64,000 nt of DNA from Bacteroidia bacterium (GCA_030427735.1 JAUIBP010000004.1:62001-126000), one strand, 5' to 3'. Shown: positions 1-8,828, numbered from the stretch's first letter. The notes: a model not told the origin generated them from the letters alone. Numbers and translations: made by a program.

Positions 1-782
1 TTGTAAAGCGTACCTCGAGAAAAATCTTTAGCGCTTAAATTGTGATTTTCGAAAACCGTAAGCAAATCTTTAGCTTTGCTAATTATGGTTTTTTTTGTGC
101 TTTGTATTTCAGATTTTAAATGGGTCTTTAGGGCTTTAAAATCGTCTAAGTTTTTATCTTTTAGAGTGTCTAAATATATAATGTCGTTTTCGTTTACCAG
201 TAGTTTTGCAATTTTATTCAGGTCTAAGGCTATGTCCCAACTTTTATCGTCATCTGCCTTTTCCAGAGCGAATTGAACCAGAACATCGGTTAGAGTTTGG
301 TCTGTGCCAGCTTTAGCTATTAGCCTGTCTACAGCTTCGGTAAGCAAAGCATCGGTGTCCAATTCAACTTCAAAGTTTAAAGGCAATTTTAAATCGTGGG
401 CAAAAGTGCGAATAATGCGGTGTGTAAAACCATCTATAGTAGAAATTTCGAAAGCTGCATAATTATGGACTATTGTGTTTAAAAGGGTTTGCGATTTGCT
501 ATGTAATGCTTCGGGTTGCATATTTAATTCGGCGCAAAGCAAATTAAACATGGTGTGTTCTTCTTTTAAAATAGTTGGATCTGCAAAAGCTTTAAGCGTT
601 TTAATAATACGCTCTTTCATTTCGAAAACCGCCTTATTGGTAAAAGTTATTGCTAATATGTTTTTAAATTGGAAATAACTGTCAGATTCAAATAGAATTT
701 TTAAATACGATTTTACTAAGGTGAAGGTTTTGCCACTACCTGCCGAGGCATCGTAAATTGTAAAAGAAGTCTGGTTTTGCAT
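1..782 (-). CDS. UvrD/RecB-like helicase, N-terminal part (cut by window edge)
   Basis: An open frame runs from an ATG at 782 on the minus strand off the left end of the window, giving about 260 N-terminal residues. The N-terminus carries a Walker A motif, DASAGSGKTFTL (about residues 11-22), followed by ILAITFTNKAVFEMKER, the motif Ia region of superfamily 1 UvrD/RecB helicases. These are ATP-driven 3'-5' DNA translocases. In flavobacteria this class is usually the AddA/RecB-like subunit of a double-strand-break repair helicase-nuclease, but the nuclease domain would lie outside the window, so the subtype is inference. It diverges from the superoxide dismutase gene. Confidence 0.85.
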   Translation of the reverse strand, partial: MQNQTSFTIYDASAGSGKTFTLVKSYLKILFESDSYFQFKNILAITFTNKAVFEMKERIIKTLKAFADPTILKEEHTMFNLLCAELNMQPEALHSKSQTLLNTIVHNYAAFEISTIDGFTHRIIRTFAHDLKLPLNFEVELDTDALLTEAVDRLIAKAGTDQTLTDVLVQFALEKADDDKSWDIALDLNKIAKLLVNENDIIYLDTLKDKNLDDFKALKTHLKSEIQSTKKTIISKAKDLLTVFENHNLSAKDFSRGTLY

Positions 783-863
783 ATTAAACAATTTTGTAGA
801 CAAGATAAAAACTATTGATGGTTTCATAACCATTAATTATTTTTAATTACCGTGTATAATCCT

Positions 864-871
864 TAAATTTG
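864..871 (+). promoter_or_regulatory. TAnnTTTG -7 promoter box for sod
   Basis: TAAATTTG matches the Bacteroidota primary sigma -7 consensus TAnnTTTG and lies 39 nt before the sod ATG. No clear -33 box is visible. Confidence 0.5.
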
Positions 872-910
872 AAATGAAATATTTATTAATCATTAAAATA
901 TAAAAATATT

Positions 911-1519
911 ATGGCTTTCGAATTACCGAAATTACAATATGCGTACGATGCATTAGAACCAAACATTGATGCACGTACTATGGAAATACATCATACAAAA
1001 CATCACCAAGGTTATACCAATAACCTAAATAATGCCATTGCTGGTACAGATTTAGAGGGTAAATCTATCGAAGATATTTTAACAGGTTTAGACATGAGTA
1101 ATGCAGCTGTTAGAAATAACGGTGGTGGATTTTACAATCACTCATTATTTTGGGAAGTAATGAATCCAGAAGGTAAAGGTGTGTTGTCTGGCGAATTAAA
1201 AACAGCTATCGAAACTGCTTTTGGTTCTGTAGATGCTTTTAAAGATGCTTTTAGTAAAGCAGCAGCTACACAATTTGGTTCTGGTTGGGCTTGGTTGTGT
1301 GTACACAAAGGTGGTAAAGTAGAAGTTTGTTCTACACCTAACCAAGACAATCCGTTAATGCCAGGAGTAGCTTGCGAAGGAACTCCTATTTTAGGATTAG
1401 ATGTTTGGGAGCACGCTTATTATTTAAACTACCAAAACAGAAGACCAGATTATATTAATGCGTTCTTTAACGTAATTAACTGGAACGAGGTAGAGCGTCG
1501 TTACGCCGAAGCAAAATAA
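911..1519 (+). CDS. sodA: Superoxide dismutase, Mn-type (Fe/Mn family)
   Basis: The 202-residue protein is a full-length Fe/Mn superoxide dismutase, which converts superoxide to hydrogen peroxide and oxygen. Metal ligands are visible as H27 (in IHHTKHH), H77 (NHSLFW), D164 and H168 (DVWEHAYY). Two positions that usually separate metal types read as in Mn enzymes: a glycine four residues before H77, and Gln in the NQD motif near residue 145. Mn use, or cambialistic use, is therefore likelier than strict Fe. There is no signal peptide, so it should be cytoplasmic. It is monocistronic, with its own promoter box and a strong terminator. Confidence 0.95.
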   Translation: MAFELPKLQYAYDALEPNIDARTMEIHHTKHHQGYTNNLNNAIAGTDLEGKSIEDILTGLDMSNAAVRNNGGGFYNHSLFWEVMNPEGKGVLSGELKTAIETAFGSVDAFKDAFSKAAATQFGSGWAWLCVHKGGKVEVCSTPNQDNPLMPGVACEGTPILGLDVWEHAYYLNYQNRRPDYINAFFNVINWNEVERRYAEAK

Positions 1520-1540
1520 ACGCTTAAGTTTTAAATAAAA

Positions 1541-1577
1541 ACGGGCTACAAACGTAAATGTTTTGTAGCCCGTTTTT
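1541..1577 (+). terminator. Intrinsic terminator of sodA
   Basis: A 12-bp stem, ACGGGCTACAAA paired with TTTGTAGCCCGT, is followed by a T run 21 nt after the sodA stop codon. Confidence 0.9.
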
Positions 1578-1587
1578 TTATGTGTTT

Positions 1588-1665
1588 AAAAATAAAAAGG
1601 TGAACTTATTCAGTTCACCTTTTTGCCCCAAATCTACCATGAACTTAACCTACTTATGTTATGGT
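1588..1665 (-). ncRNA. Candidate small RNA, copy 1
   Basis: Read on the minus strand, the 5' part forms an 8-bp hairpin with one bulged C (ACCATAAC with GTTCATGGT). A linker AGATTTGGGGCAAAA follows, then a perfect terminator hairpin (AGGTGAAC with GTTCACCT) and a T-rich tail. A TATATTTG box (1677-1670) sits 4 nt upstream of the conserved body, matching TAnnTTTG. The body of about 45 nt is repeated exactly at 2017-2063. The transcript is inferred, not observed. The Rfam Flavo-1 family would be the first comparison to make. Confidence 0.6.
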
Positions 1666-1669
1666 GAAA

Positions 1670-1677
1670 CAAATATA
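1670..1677 (-). promoter_or_regulatory. TAnnTTTG -7 box for small RNA copy 1
   Basis: TATATTTG on the minus strand is an exact match to the Bacteroidota -7 box. It is placed so that transcription would begin at or just before the conserved ACCATAAC. Confidence 0.5.
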
Positions 1678-1680
1678 AAG

Positions 1681-1984
1681 TGGATTTAGGTCTACTTAAA
1701 ATAATACTAGTTGAAATGCTAATAAATTAGTCTAACGGGATAAATATGGAGTCTTGTTCTGTTTTAGTTAATCGTAATCGCTATTTTTTATGAATATGAA
1801 AAAAATAGTCAGGTAGGTTAATTTTGAGATGTTCCAAAAAATGAAGTCAAGCCTCTTAAACTGAAGTTGCTAACGTTAAGTTAAAGAGCAGGGAATTAAA
1901 TTTATGTACTTGAAAATTGGAGCATGTCCAATATAAAATATTAAAGAATCTGTTTTGGGAAAACGAATTGAAAGACGTAAAATT
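1681..1984. other. Spacer between the two small RNA copies, nothing recognised
   Basis: AT-rich sequence of about 300 bp. No open frame with coding character, no terminator and no repeat was seen on either strand. Confidence 0.5.
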
Positions 1985-2063
1985 TTAAAAATAAAAAAGG
2001 CGAAAATTAATTCGCCTTTTTTGCCCCAAATCTACCATGAACTTAACCTACTTATGTTATGGT
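1985..2063 (-). ncRNA. Candidate small RNA, copy 2
   Basis: This copy has the same body as copy 1: the 5' bulged hairpin and the GATTTGGGGCAAAA linker are identical. It ends in a different terminator stem (AGGCGAA with TTCGCCT) plus T tail. The third stem pair changes from T-A to C-G on both sides, so pairing is kept while the sequence changes. The upstream box CTAATTTG keeps TTTG but not the TA, so its promoter looks weaker than that of copy 1. The 320 bp between the copies contains no gene that I can recognise. Confidence 0.6.
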
Positions 2064-2167
2064 TCAGCCAAATTAGATTATTTTTAGGTTATCAAATAAT
2101 CTTTTAGATTAAATGCATTTTTATTAGGTAAAATGTAATTTTACACATGTAAAGCATTAAAAACCAG

Positions 2168-4066
2168 TTAGTAGGCGCGTTCTTTGTTGCCTTCAAAAAA
2201 GTTTATAAATGCTCTGTTTACCACACGATTTCCTCCAGGGGTAGGATAGTTTCCTGTAAAATACCAGTCTCCTAAATTTTTAGGACAGGCTTTATTTAGG
2301 TTTTCTACACTTTGGAAAATAGTATGTACTTCTGCGTTTGTAGATTCATCCGAAATTAATTCAGCAATTTTTTCTGAAATTTCATCATCGGTAAATTGGT
2401 CGTACAACTCTTTTACGTAGTTTACTATTTTCTTGTCTTTTAGCTCTACCTGCTCTTTACATTTATTGTAAACTTCTTCTACCATATGGTATTTGTTGTT
2501 TTCTTTTAAAAGACTAAGCATGGCTCTAAATGCTACCAAACCTTCTAGGTTAGCCATATCTATACCATAGCAGTCTGGATAACGTATTTGTGGAGCCGAC
2601 GATACTACAACGATGCGCTTAGGGTGCAGGCGATCTAGCATTCTAATAATACTTTTCTTTAAAGTGGTGCCGCGTACAATACTATCGTCTATAATTACAA
2701 TATTGTCTGTAGGTTTAATTACGCCATACGTAACATCGTAAACGTGCTCTACAAGGTCGTCTCGACTACTGTCTTCGGTAATAAAGGTTCTTAGTTTAGC
2801 GTCTTTTATAGCTATTTTTTCTATTCTGGAGCGTTCAGATAAAATGTCTGTAACTTGTTTTTCCGATAAACTTCTGCTGCCGTCTAAAATGGCTTTAGTT
2901 TTCTTCTTGTTTAGAAAATCTTCAACCGTTTCTATCATTCCGTAAAACGAGGTTTCAGCAGTGTTTGGTATGTAAGAAAAAACAGTGTTTTTGGTATCGT
3001 TATCTATAGTTTTAAGAACTTTAGGCATGATTAATCGGCCCAAGGCTTTGCGTTCTTGATAAATTTCGGCATCGCTACCTCTAGAAAAATAGATGCGTTC
3101 GAAAGAACAGGCTTTGCGCTCTGTGGGTTCTAATATTTGCTCTATTTTTACTTTTCCAGATTTTTTGGTAATTATCGCATGTCCTGGTTCTAGTTCCTTA
3201 ACTTTATCAAAATCGACATTAAATACCGTTTGGATTACAGGGCGCTCTGAAGCTACCACTACAATTTCGTCGTCTTTATAATAGTAAGCAGGGCGAATAC
3301 CAGCTGGATCTCTTAAAACAAAAGAATCTCCATGTCCAAGCATACCTGCCATAGCATAACCGCCATCAAAATTTTTGGCAGCACGTTTTAAAATTTTACC
3401 AACGTTTAATCGATCTGCTATTAAAGGAGAACATTCTGTTTTAGTGTAGCCTTCGGCTTTTAATTGTTTGTATTTTTTGGCAACGGCATCGTCTAGAAAA
3501 TGACCTATTTTTTCCATAATGGTAATCGTATCTGCCTTTTCTTTTGGGTGCTGCCCAATGCGTAGTAAATTGTCGAATAACTCGTTAACATTGGTCATGT
3601 TAAAGTTACCTGCAACAATTAAGTTTCTGTGCATCCAGTTGTTCTGTCTTAAAAAAGGATGTACACTTTCTACACTGTTTTTACCAAAAGTACCGTAGCG
3701 AACATGTCCTAATAACACTTCCCCAATGTATGGAATATGGCGCTTTTGCGAGGCCACGTCGTCTGCGTATTCTGGGTGTTCTTTAAGTTCTTGATTAATG
3801 CGGTCGTTTATTTGGCCAAAAATATCTTGTATGGGTTGTTGGGCATTAGAGCGTACTCTGCTAATGTAGCGTTCTCCAGGCTGGGTGTCTAGTTTTATAC
3901 TTGCAAATCCAGCACCGTCTTGCCCGCGATTGTGCTGTTTTTCCATCATTAAGTACATTTTATTTACGCCATAAAATGCAGTACCATATTTTTCTTTATA
4001 GTATTCTAATGGTTTTAAAAGTCTAATAAGTGCAATACCACACTCGTGTTTTAAAGCATCGCTCAT
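2168..4066 (-). CDS. purF: Amidophosphoribosyltransferase (PurF-type, long Bacteroidota form)
   Basis: The protein should catalyse the first committed step of purine synthesis, using glutamine and PRPP to make 5-phosphoribosylamine. C9 in HECGIALIRL would be the glutaminase nucleophile, exposed after removal of an eight-residue propeptide. The PRPP-binding loop is seen as VIIDDSIVRGTT around residue 456. At 632 residues it is longer than the roughly 500-residue enterobacterial enzyme, as I recall for flavobacterial homologues. purN lies 2.5 kb upstream on the same strand. A hairpin with T run precedes the gene, so it may be transcribed apart from the PfkB gene or attenuated. Confidence 0.85.
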   Translation of the reverse strand: MSDALKHECGIALIRLLKPLEYYKEKYGTAFYGVNKMYLMMEKQHNRGQDGAGFASIKLDTQPGERYISRVRSNAQQPIQDIFGQINDRINQELKEHPEYADDVASQKRHIPYIGEVLLGHVRYGTFGKNSVESVHPFLRQNNWMHRNLIVAGNFNMTNVNELFDNLLRIGQHPKEKADTITIMEKIGHFLDDAVAKKYKQLKAEGYTKTECSPLIADRLNVGKILKRAAKNFDGGYAMAGMLGHGDSFVLRDPAGIRPAYYYKDDEIVVVASERPVIQTVFNVDFDKVKELEPGHAIITKKSGKVKIEQILEPTERKACSFERIYFSRGSDAEIYQERKALGRLIMPKVLKTIDNDTKNTVFSYIPNTAETSFYGMIETVEDFLNKKKTKAILDGSRSLSEKQVTDILSERSRIEKIAIKDAKLRTFITEDSSRDDLVEHVYDVTYGVIKPTDNIVIIDDSIVRGTTLKKSIIRMLDRLHPKRIVVVSSAPQIRYPDCYGIDMANLEGLVAFRAMLSLLKENNKYHMVEEVYNKCKEQVELKDKKIVNYVKELYDQFTDDEISEKIAELISDESTNAEVHTIFQSVENLNKACPKNLGDWYFTGNYPTPGGNRVVNRAFINFFEGNKERAY

Positions 4067-4094
4067 TGTGTTGTGTATAAAAGTGTAATTAAGT

Positions 4095-4130
4095 AAAAAC
4101 GCGCTTTTAGTAAGCGCGCATTTTTTATTC
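4095..4130 (-). terminator. Hairpin with T run between the PfkB gene and purF
   Basis: On the minus strand CGCGCTT pairs with AAGCGCG across a 5-nt loop and is followed by TTTTTA. It starts at the pfkB-family stop codon and ends about 30 nt before the purF ATG. It can act as the terminator of the kinase gene or as an attenuator for purF. The plus-strand reading also ends in a T run. Confidence 0.7.
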
Positions 4131-5054
4131 TGATAATTCTATATTAAATGTTGTTAAGTCTCTAAACTGTTTCAGCCGAAGGCTTAGTGCTTGTTCCGAG
4201 ACGTTTTGTAATTGTTCTGTGCCAAAAGCTTCAACACAAAACGAGGCTAAAGCCGACCCGTAAATAATTGCGGTTTTCATGTTGTTGAACGAGAAGTCTT
4301 TAGTGCTTGCTAAATATCCTGCAAATCCACCTGCAAAGGTATCTCCAGCTCCTGTGGGATCGTAAACGTTTTCTAATGGTAATGCTGGTGCCGAGAAAAT
4401 TTCATTTTCATGAAACAATAACGCGCCGTGTTCTCCTTTTTTTATGACAACGAATTTCGGCCCCATATCGTAAATTTTACGGGCAGCAACAACCAACGAA
4501 TATTCGTCAGTAAGCTGTCTTGCTTCTTCGTCGTTTATGGTTAAAACATCTACTTTGGCAATAACCTTGTGTAAATCTTCTAAGGCATTGTCCATCCAGA
4601 AATTCATGGTGTCCAGAATGGTTAGCTTAGGCGAATCGTCCATCTGCTCTAATACGCTTAGTTGCACAAGAGGATGCAAATTGCCTAGCATAACAACATC
4701 TGCATTCTTATAGGCTTCGGGAACAACAGGATTAAAATCGGCCAGAACATTTAGTTCTGTTGCCAAGGTATCGCGCGTATTCATATCGTAATGGTAGCGA
4801 CCGCTCCAAAAAAACGTTTTACCGTCTTTTACGATTTCTATTCCTGAAATATCGATGTTTTTGTTTGATAATAAATCGAGATAGTCTTGCGGAAAATCGT
4901 TTCCTACAACAGAAACAATAGCGCTATCTACATTAAACTGCGATGCCGAGAGCCCAATAAATGTGGCAGCACCACCAAGGATTTTGTCGGTTTTTCCAAA
5001 AGGGGTTTCAATAGCATCAAAGGCTACTGTTCCTACAATTACTAATTTGCTCAT
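4125..5054 (-). CDS. PfkB-family (ribokinase-like) sugar or nucleoside kinase
   Basis: The 309-residue protein has the PfkB fold: an N-terminal GGAA substrate-binding turn (about residues 27-30) and the C-terminal signature DPTGAGDTFAGG (232-243), with D238 as the expected catalytic base next to the GAGD anion hole. The family phosphorylates sugars or nucleosides with ATP. Which substrate is used cannot be read from the sequence. Position next to purF and near purN suggests, as inference only, nucleoside or ribose metabolism. It has its own TAnnTTTG box. Confidence 0.85.
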   Translation of the reverse strand: MSKLVIVGTVAFDAIETPFGKTDKILGGAATFIGLSASQFNVDSAIVSVVGNDFPQDYLDLLSNKNIDISGIEIVKDGKTFFWSGRYHYDMNTRDTLATELNVLADFNPVVPEAYKNADVVMLGNLHPLVQLSVLEQMDDSPKLTILDTMNFWMDNALEDLHKVIAKVDVLTINDEEARQLTDEYSLVVAARKIYDMGPKFVVIKKGEHGALLFHENEIFSAPALPLENVYDPTGAGDTFAGGFAGYLASTKDFSFNNMKTAIIYGSALASFCVEAFGTEQLQNVSEQALSLRLKQFRDLTTFNIELSE

Positions 5055-5075
5055 AAAGAGGTGTCAAATTTTTTG

Positions 5076-5083
5076 CAAATATA
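5076..5083 (-). promoter_or_regulatory. TAnnTTTG -7 box for the PfkB-family gene
   Basis: TATATTTG on the minus strand lies 21 nt upstream of the kinase ATG, in the 109-bp gap after the RNase HI gene. Confidence 0.45.
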
Positions 5084-5163
5084 TGGTTTTATGGGCGAAT
5101 TTAAATAATTATTAGACTTAAATAAAATCTAAATTAACAAGTTGATTATTTGGAGTCTAAGTG

Positions 5164-5799
5164 TTATTTTCGACCAAAATCGGCAGGGATTTCTCCCCAA
5201 GCTTTGGTTTCCCATTTAACAATTGTAGTGGTGTAGTCGTTATTTTTTAACCAACTTACAGCTCGCGATATTAAATCGAATAGAGGTTTGTTTTTCTCTG
5301 AAGGCGTTAGTTTGGTATTGCACGACTTTTTCTTTACCCAGCTTATAGCTGTTTTAGAGTCGGTGTAAATGATGCGGTCGCTTTGGTGTTGTTTTAAAAA
5401 GGCTAAACCGTGAACGATGGCTAAAAATTCGCCAATATTATTAGTGCCTTCAGGAAAGGGACCCTGTATAAAAAGTTGCTTTTTGGTTTTAGTGTCTACG
5501 CCTCGGTATTCCATAACCCCGGGATTGCCACTGGAAGCTGCGTCTACAGCAATAGAGTTGTAATTAGGTTGACCTATTTTTTTGAGTTGTTCTGGAGTTA
5601 AGGTGCTTTTAAAATTACTGTTGCCAATAAAATCTTTAGGATTGTTGTTTAAGGCGTGCTTGGCAGCCTCGAAAGTAGGAAACGATTTGTAAACAGCTCC
5701 TGGGTAATCTTTAATTTGGGCTTTACAGTCGTTCCAAGTATCGAATACACCAACGCGGTGCCCTTTCCAAACGGTGTAATATTTTTTCTTTTTAGACAT
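5164..5799 (-). CDS. Ribonuclease HI with N-terminal viroplasmin domain
   Basis: The 211-residue protein joins a viroplasmin-like nucleic-acid-binding domain (residues about 5-52, KYYTVWKGHRVGVFDTW) to an RNase H domain (about 80-211). Catalytic acids are visible as D86 (VDAASSGNPG), E124 (NNIGEF), D147 (YTDSKT) and D207. It should cleave RNA in RNA-DNA hybrids, such as R-loops and primers. I chose the ATG at 5799 rather than an in-frame codon at 5832, because the protein family begins near MSKKKKYY and the longer form would overlap the upstream gene. It is the third gene of a purN-cyclase-rnh run. Confidence 0.9.
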   Translation of the reverse strand: MSKKKKYYTVWKGHRVGVFDTWNDCKAQIKDYPGAVYKSFPTFEAAKHALNNNPKDFIGNSNFKSTLTPEQLKKIGQPNYNSIAVDAASSGNPGVMEYRGVDTKTKKQLFIQGPFPEGTNNIGEFLAIVHGLAFLKQHQSDRIIYTDSKTAISWVKKKSCNTKLTPSEKNKPLFDLISRAVSWLKNNDYTTTIVKWETKAWGEIPADFGRK

Positions 5800-5821
5800 A
5801 AATAGTATTCGTTTGCTTAAA

Positions 5822-6517
5822 TTAATCTTCAAAAATGGCTACAGCTCGAACAGGAGAGCCTGTACCACCTTTTATTTTTAAAGGAAATCCTATAAACCTA
5901 AAACGCCCTCTACCTATTAATAGGTGTAAATTTATTAAGTTTTCGTAATGCGTAAAATGTAATTCGCCACAAATATGGTGTATGGTTTTGTTGCCTTTTT
6001 TTGGTACGCCAGGAGACATGGTCTCTACGCCAAAAGCCGCTATGTTTTGTTCGCCTAACCATCTGGCAGCTTCTGGTGTTAATCCAGGGCCTTTGCTCCA
6101 ATTGTTAGTGCCAAACGCGTTTCTGTAATGGTTTGTATAAATTAAAACGGTATCGTTTTTTTTAATGGTTACATTGGCTTTTGTGCAAGCCTGTTTTAAT
6201 TCTTCGGTGGTTATCAGTTCTTCAAAATGTTTGTAAGATAAATCTAAGCAAATGCCTTCGGTATAAAACATAGAGAGCGGCATGGTGTCTATAGAATGCT
6301 GCTTGTATTGCATGGCCATATGGTTTATGGCGTCTACGTGTGTACCTGTGTGCTCGCCAAGTTCTAGTTTGTGTACCGCGGGGGTTTTTGTTGTAGCACC
6401 TTCTAATCCGTCCCAAGCTTCATGAGTATTGTGAATACTCATTTTTACTTGTGGTAAATCTTTGTAAACAGGCATGTTTTCGTAAATATCTTGACTTAAA
6501 TCTATAATTTCAGCCAT
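5822..6517 (-). CDS. Cyclase-family metal-dependent hydrolase (kynurenine formamidase fold)
   Basis: The 231-residue protein contains HTGTHVDAINH (residues 56-66), a form of the HxGTHxDxxxH metal-binding signature of the cyclase/arylformamidase family. The usual proline before the last His is missing. The family hydrolyses amide or ester bonds, for example N-formylkynurenine, but the substrate here is unknown. No tryptophan-degradation genes are nearby, so a kynurenine role is not supported by context. The gene starts 12 nt after the purN stop and ends 22 nt before rnh, so the three are probably co-transcribed. Confidence 0.85.
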   Translation of the reverse strand: MAEIIDLSQDIYENMPVYKDLPQVKMSIHNTHEAWDGLEGATTKTPAVHKLELGEHTGTHVDAINHMAMQYKQHSIDTMPLSMFYTEGICLDLSYKHFEELITTEELKQACTKANVTIKKNDTVLIYTNHYRNAFGTNNWSKGPGLTPEAARWLGEQNIAAFGVETMSPGVPKKGNKTIHHICGELHFTHYENLINLHLLIGRGRFRFIGFPLKIKGGTGSPVRAVAIFED

Positions 6518-6529
6518 AATCAGATTTTT

Positions 6530-7093
6530 TTAGCTTAGAAGTTTTTGAACTGTTTTAGGAAAATGTTCCATTTCTAATTCATGAATTTTAGCAGCAACAT
6601 CTTCGGCGGTGTCGTTTGGCAACACGTCGCATTTTGCTTGAAAAATCGTAGCGCCTTCATCGTAATTCTCGTTTACATAATGTATGGTAATACCAGTTTC
6701 AGTTTCTTGGTTTGCGACTACAGCTTCGTGAACATGCATGCCGTACATGCCTTTACCTCCAAATTTTGGCAATAGGGCAGGGTGCACATTAATTACTTTG
6801 TTTGGGAATTCATTTAAAATATGCTCTGGGAATTTCCATAAAAAACCAGCGAGTATTATTAAATCTGGTGCTGTAGCTTGTAAAAGGTCTAATACGGTAT
6901 TAGTTTTTGTAAATGCCGTTCTGTTAAACGACATGGCGCTAACACCTAATGTCTTGCAGCGGTCCAGCACTTTGGCCTGCGGGTTGTTTGTAAGTACTAA
7001 AACCACTTTGGCGTCTTGGGTTGTGTTAAAGAATTTTATAAGGTTTTCTGCATTCGACCCAGAACCAGAAGCAAAGATTACAATTCGTTTCAT
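6530..7093 (-). CDS. purN: Phosphoribosylglycinamide formyltransferase
   Basis: The 187-residue protein transfers a formyl group from 10-formyltetrahydrofolate to glycinamide ribonucleotide, the third step of purine synthesis. It starts with the nucleotide-binding ASGSGSNAENL. Catalytic residues are visible as N102 and H104 in NVHPALLPK and D145 in NYDEGATI. Length matches the family. It is the first gene of the minus-strand run and diverges from acpP across a 237-bp spacer. Confidence 0.95.
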   Translation of the reverse strand: MKRIVIFASGSGSNAENLIKFFNTTQDAKVVLVLTNNPQAKVLDRCKTLGVSAMSFNRTAFTKTNTVLDLLQATAPDLIILAGFLWKFPEHILNEFPNKVINVHPALLPKFGGKGMYGMHVHEAVVANQETETGITIHYVNENYDEGATIFQAKCDVLPNDTAEDVAAKIHELEMEHFPKTVQKLLS

Positions 7094-7292
7094 GTTGTAA
7101 ATAATTAAAATAATACTAACCTAGTTAAAAATAAAAATGTAGCGCCTAGGAAGTAAAAAAGATTTTAAATTTATAGGGTATAAAAAGGATTATTAATAAT
7201 AAATAAGGTGTAAAATTAATTTACTTCAATTTAATTTTAGTAATTTACAATCACATTTTTTAACTAATGGTGTGTTTTAAAATAAAGTTTTT

Positions 7293-7300
7293 TATTTTTG
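7293..7300 (+). promoter_or_regulatory. TAnnTTTG -7 box for the acpP operon
   Basis: TATTTTTG is an exact match 30 nt upstream of the acpP ATG, in the purN-acpP divergent spacer. Confidence 0.5.
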
Positions 7301-7330
7301 CGACTTATTTAAAACTTAAAATTAAAGATT

Positions 7331-7564
7331 ATGTCAGACATTGCATCAAGAGTAAAAGCGATTATCGTAGACAAATTAGGTGTTGATGAAAACGAAGTTG
7401 TAACAGAAGCTAGCTTCACTAACGATTTAGGAGCAGATTCATTAGACACTGTAGAATTAATTATGGAATTCGAAAAAGAATTCGATATTCAAATTCCAGA
7501 TGATCAAGCAGAAAATATTGCAACAGTAGGTCAAGCTATATCATATATTGAAGCTGCAAAATAA
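7331..7564 (+). CDS. acpP: Acyl carrier protein
   Basis: The 77-residue acidic protein carries growing acyl chains in type II fatty acid synthesis. S37 in [10 protein letters not shown] is the site for the phosphopantetheine arm. The context acpP-fabF-rnc, with 13-nt and 5-nt gaps, is the classic fatty acid synthesis cluster, which supports a housekeeping rather than a polyketide carrier. Confidence 0.97.
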   Translation: MSDIASRVKAIIVDKLGVDENEVVTEASFTNDLGADSLDTVELIMEFEKEFDIQIPDDQAENIATVGQAISYIEAAK

Positions 7565-7577
7565 GGAATAATATTTT

Positions 7578-8828
7578 ATGGAATTAAAGCGAGTTGTAGT
7601 TACAGGTTTAGGGGCTCTTACACCAATTGGAAATACCAAAGACGAATACTGGAATGGTCTAATTAGTGGTAAAAGTGGAGCTGCTCCTATAACATATTTT
7701 GATGCTGAGAAGTTCAAAACGAAATTCGCTTGCGAATTAAAAAATTTTAATCCTACCGATTTTCTAGATAGAAAAGAGGCTCGTAAAATGGATCGATTTA
7801 CACAGTATGCGATGGTAGCTTCAGACGAAGCTATCGCCGATGCTAAGTTAGATTTAGATACCATTAATAAATTACGAGTAGGTGTAATTTGGGGCGCAGG
7901 AATTGGAGGTTTAGAAACATTTCAGGATGAAGTTTTAAACTTTGCCGCTGGAGATGGTTCGCCGCGATTCAATCCGTTTTTTATACCTAAAATGATTGCA
8001 GATATAGCACCTGGTAACATATCTATTAAAAATGGATTTATGGGACCAAACTATACTACGGTTTCTGCCTGTGCCTCCTCTGCAAATGCTATGATAGATG
8101 CTCTAAATTATATTAGATTAGGGCATTGCGATGTTGTAGTTACTGGAGGAAGCGAAGCAGCAGTTACCATTGCAGGAATGGGTGGTTTTAATGCGATGCA
8201 CGCTTTATCTACAAGAAATGAAAGCCCAGAAACAGCATCTCGACCTTTTGATGCAACCAGAGATGGTTTTGTGTTAGGCGAAGGCGCTGGAGCAATTATT
8301 CTTGAAGAATACGAGCATGCTAAAGCTAGAGGAGCCAAAATTTATGCAGAGTTAGTAGGTGGAGGTATGTCGTCTGATGCACACCATATGACGGCGCCAC
8401 ACCCAGACGGTATAGGTGTTATGGCTGTAATGAGAAATTGTTTGGAAAATGCAGGATTAAAACCAGAAGATGTAGACCATATTAATACCCATGGTACATC
8501 TACACCACTTGGTGATGTTGCAGAATTAAAAGCAATTACCGAAGTTTTTGGCGAACACGCTAAAACAATCAATATCAATTCAACAAAATCTATGACTGGC
8601 CATTTGTTAGGCGCTGCAGGAGCCATAGAAGCCATAGCCTCTATTTTAGCTATGGAAAATGGTATCGTGCCTCCTACAATAAACCATGAGGTTGTTGATG
8701 AAAAAATTGATCCGGAACTAAACTTAACACTTAACAAAGCGCAAAAACGCGAAGTTAAAGTAGCTATGAGTAATACCTTTGGATTTGGCGGACATAACGC
8801 CTGTGTATTATTCAGAAAATTAGATTAA
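7578..8828 (+). CDS. fabF: Beta-ketoacyl-ACP synthase II
   Basis: The 416-residue condensing enzyme elongates acyl-ACP with malonyl-ACP. The Cys-His-His triad is visible: C165 in VSACASS, H305 in NTHGTSTPLGD and H342 in SMTGHLLGA, with K337 just before. Length is normal for KAS II. It lies 13 nt after acpP and 5 nt before rnc. Confidence 0.97.
   Translation: MELKRVVVTGLGALTPIGNTKDEYWNGLISGKSGAAPITYFDAEKFKTKFACELKNFNPTDFLDRKEARKMDRFTQYAMVASDEAIADAKLDLDTINKLRVGVIWGAGIGGLETFQDEVLNFAAGDGSPRFNPFFIPKMIADIAPGNISIKNGFMGPNYTTVSACASSANAMIDALNYIRLGHCDVVVTGGSEAAVTIAGMGGFNAMHALSTRNESPETASRPFDATRDGFVLGEGAGAIILEEYEHAKARGAKIYAELVGGGMSSDAHHMTAPHPDGIGVMAVMRNCLENAGLKPEDVDHINTHGTSTPLGDVAELKAITEVFGEHAKTININSTKSMTGHLLGAAGAIEAIASILAMENGIVPPTINHEVVDEKIDPELNLTLNKAQKREVKVAMSNTFGFGGHNACVLFRKLD

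Noticed and set aside
1588-1642. Short peptide frame (MVDLGQK start) within the small RNA copies
   Set aside because: The frame diverges between the two copies as soon as the terminator stem begins and runs through the hairpin and T tail, so selection acts on RNA structure and not on peptide.
5910-6416. Minus-strand frames overlapping the cyclase gene in another frame
   Set aside because: They are same-strand frame shadows of the cyclase-family gene with no motifs.
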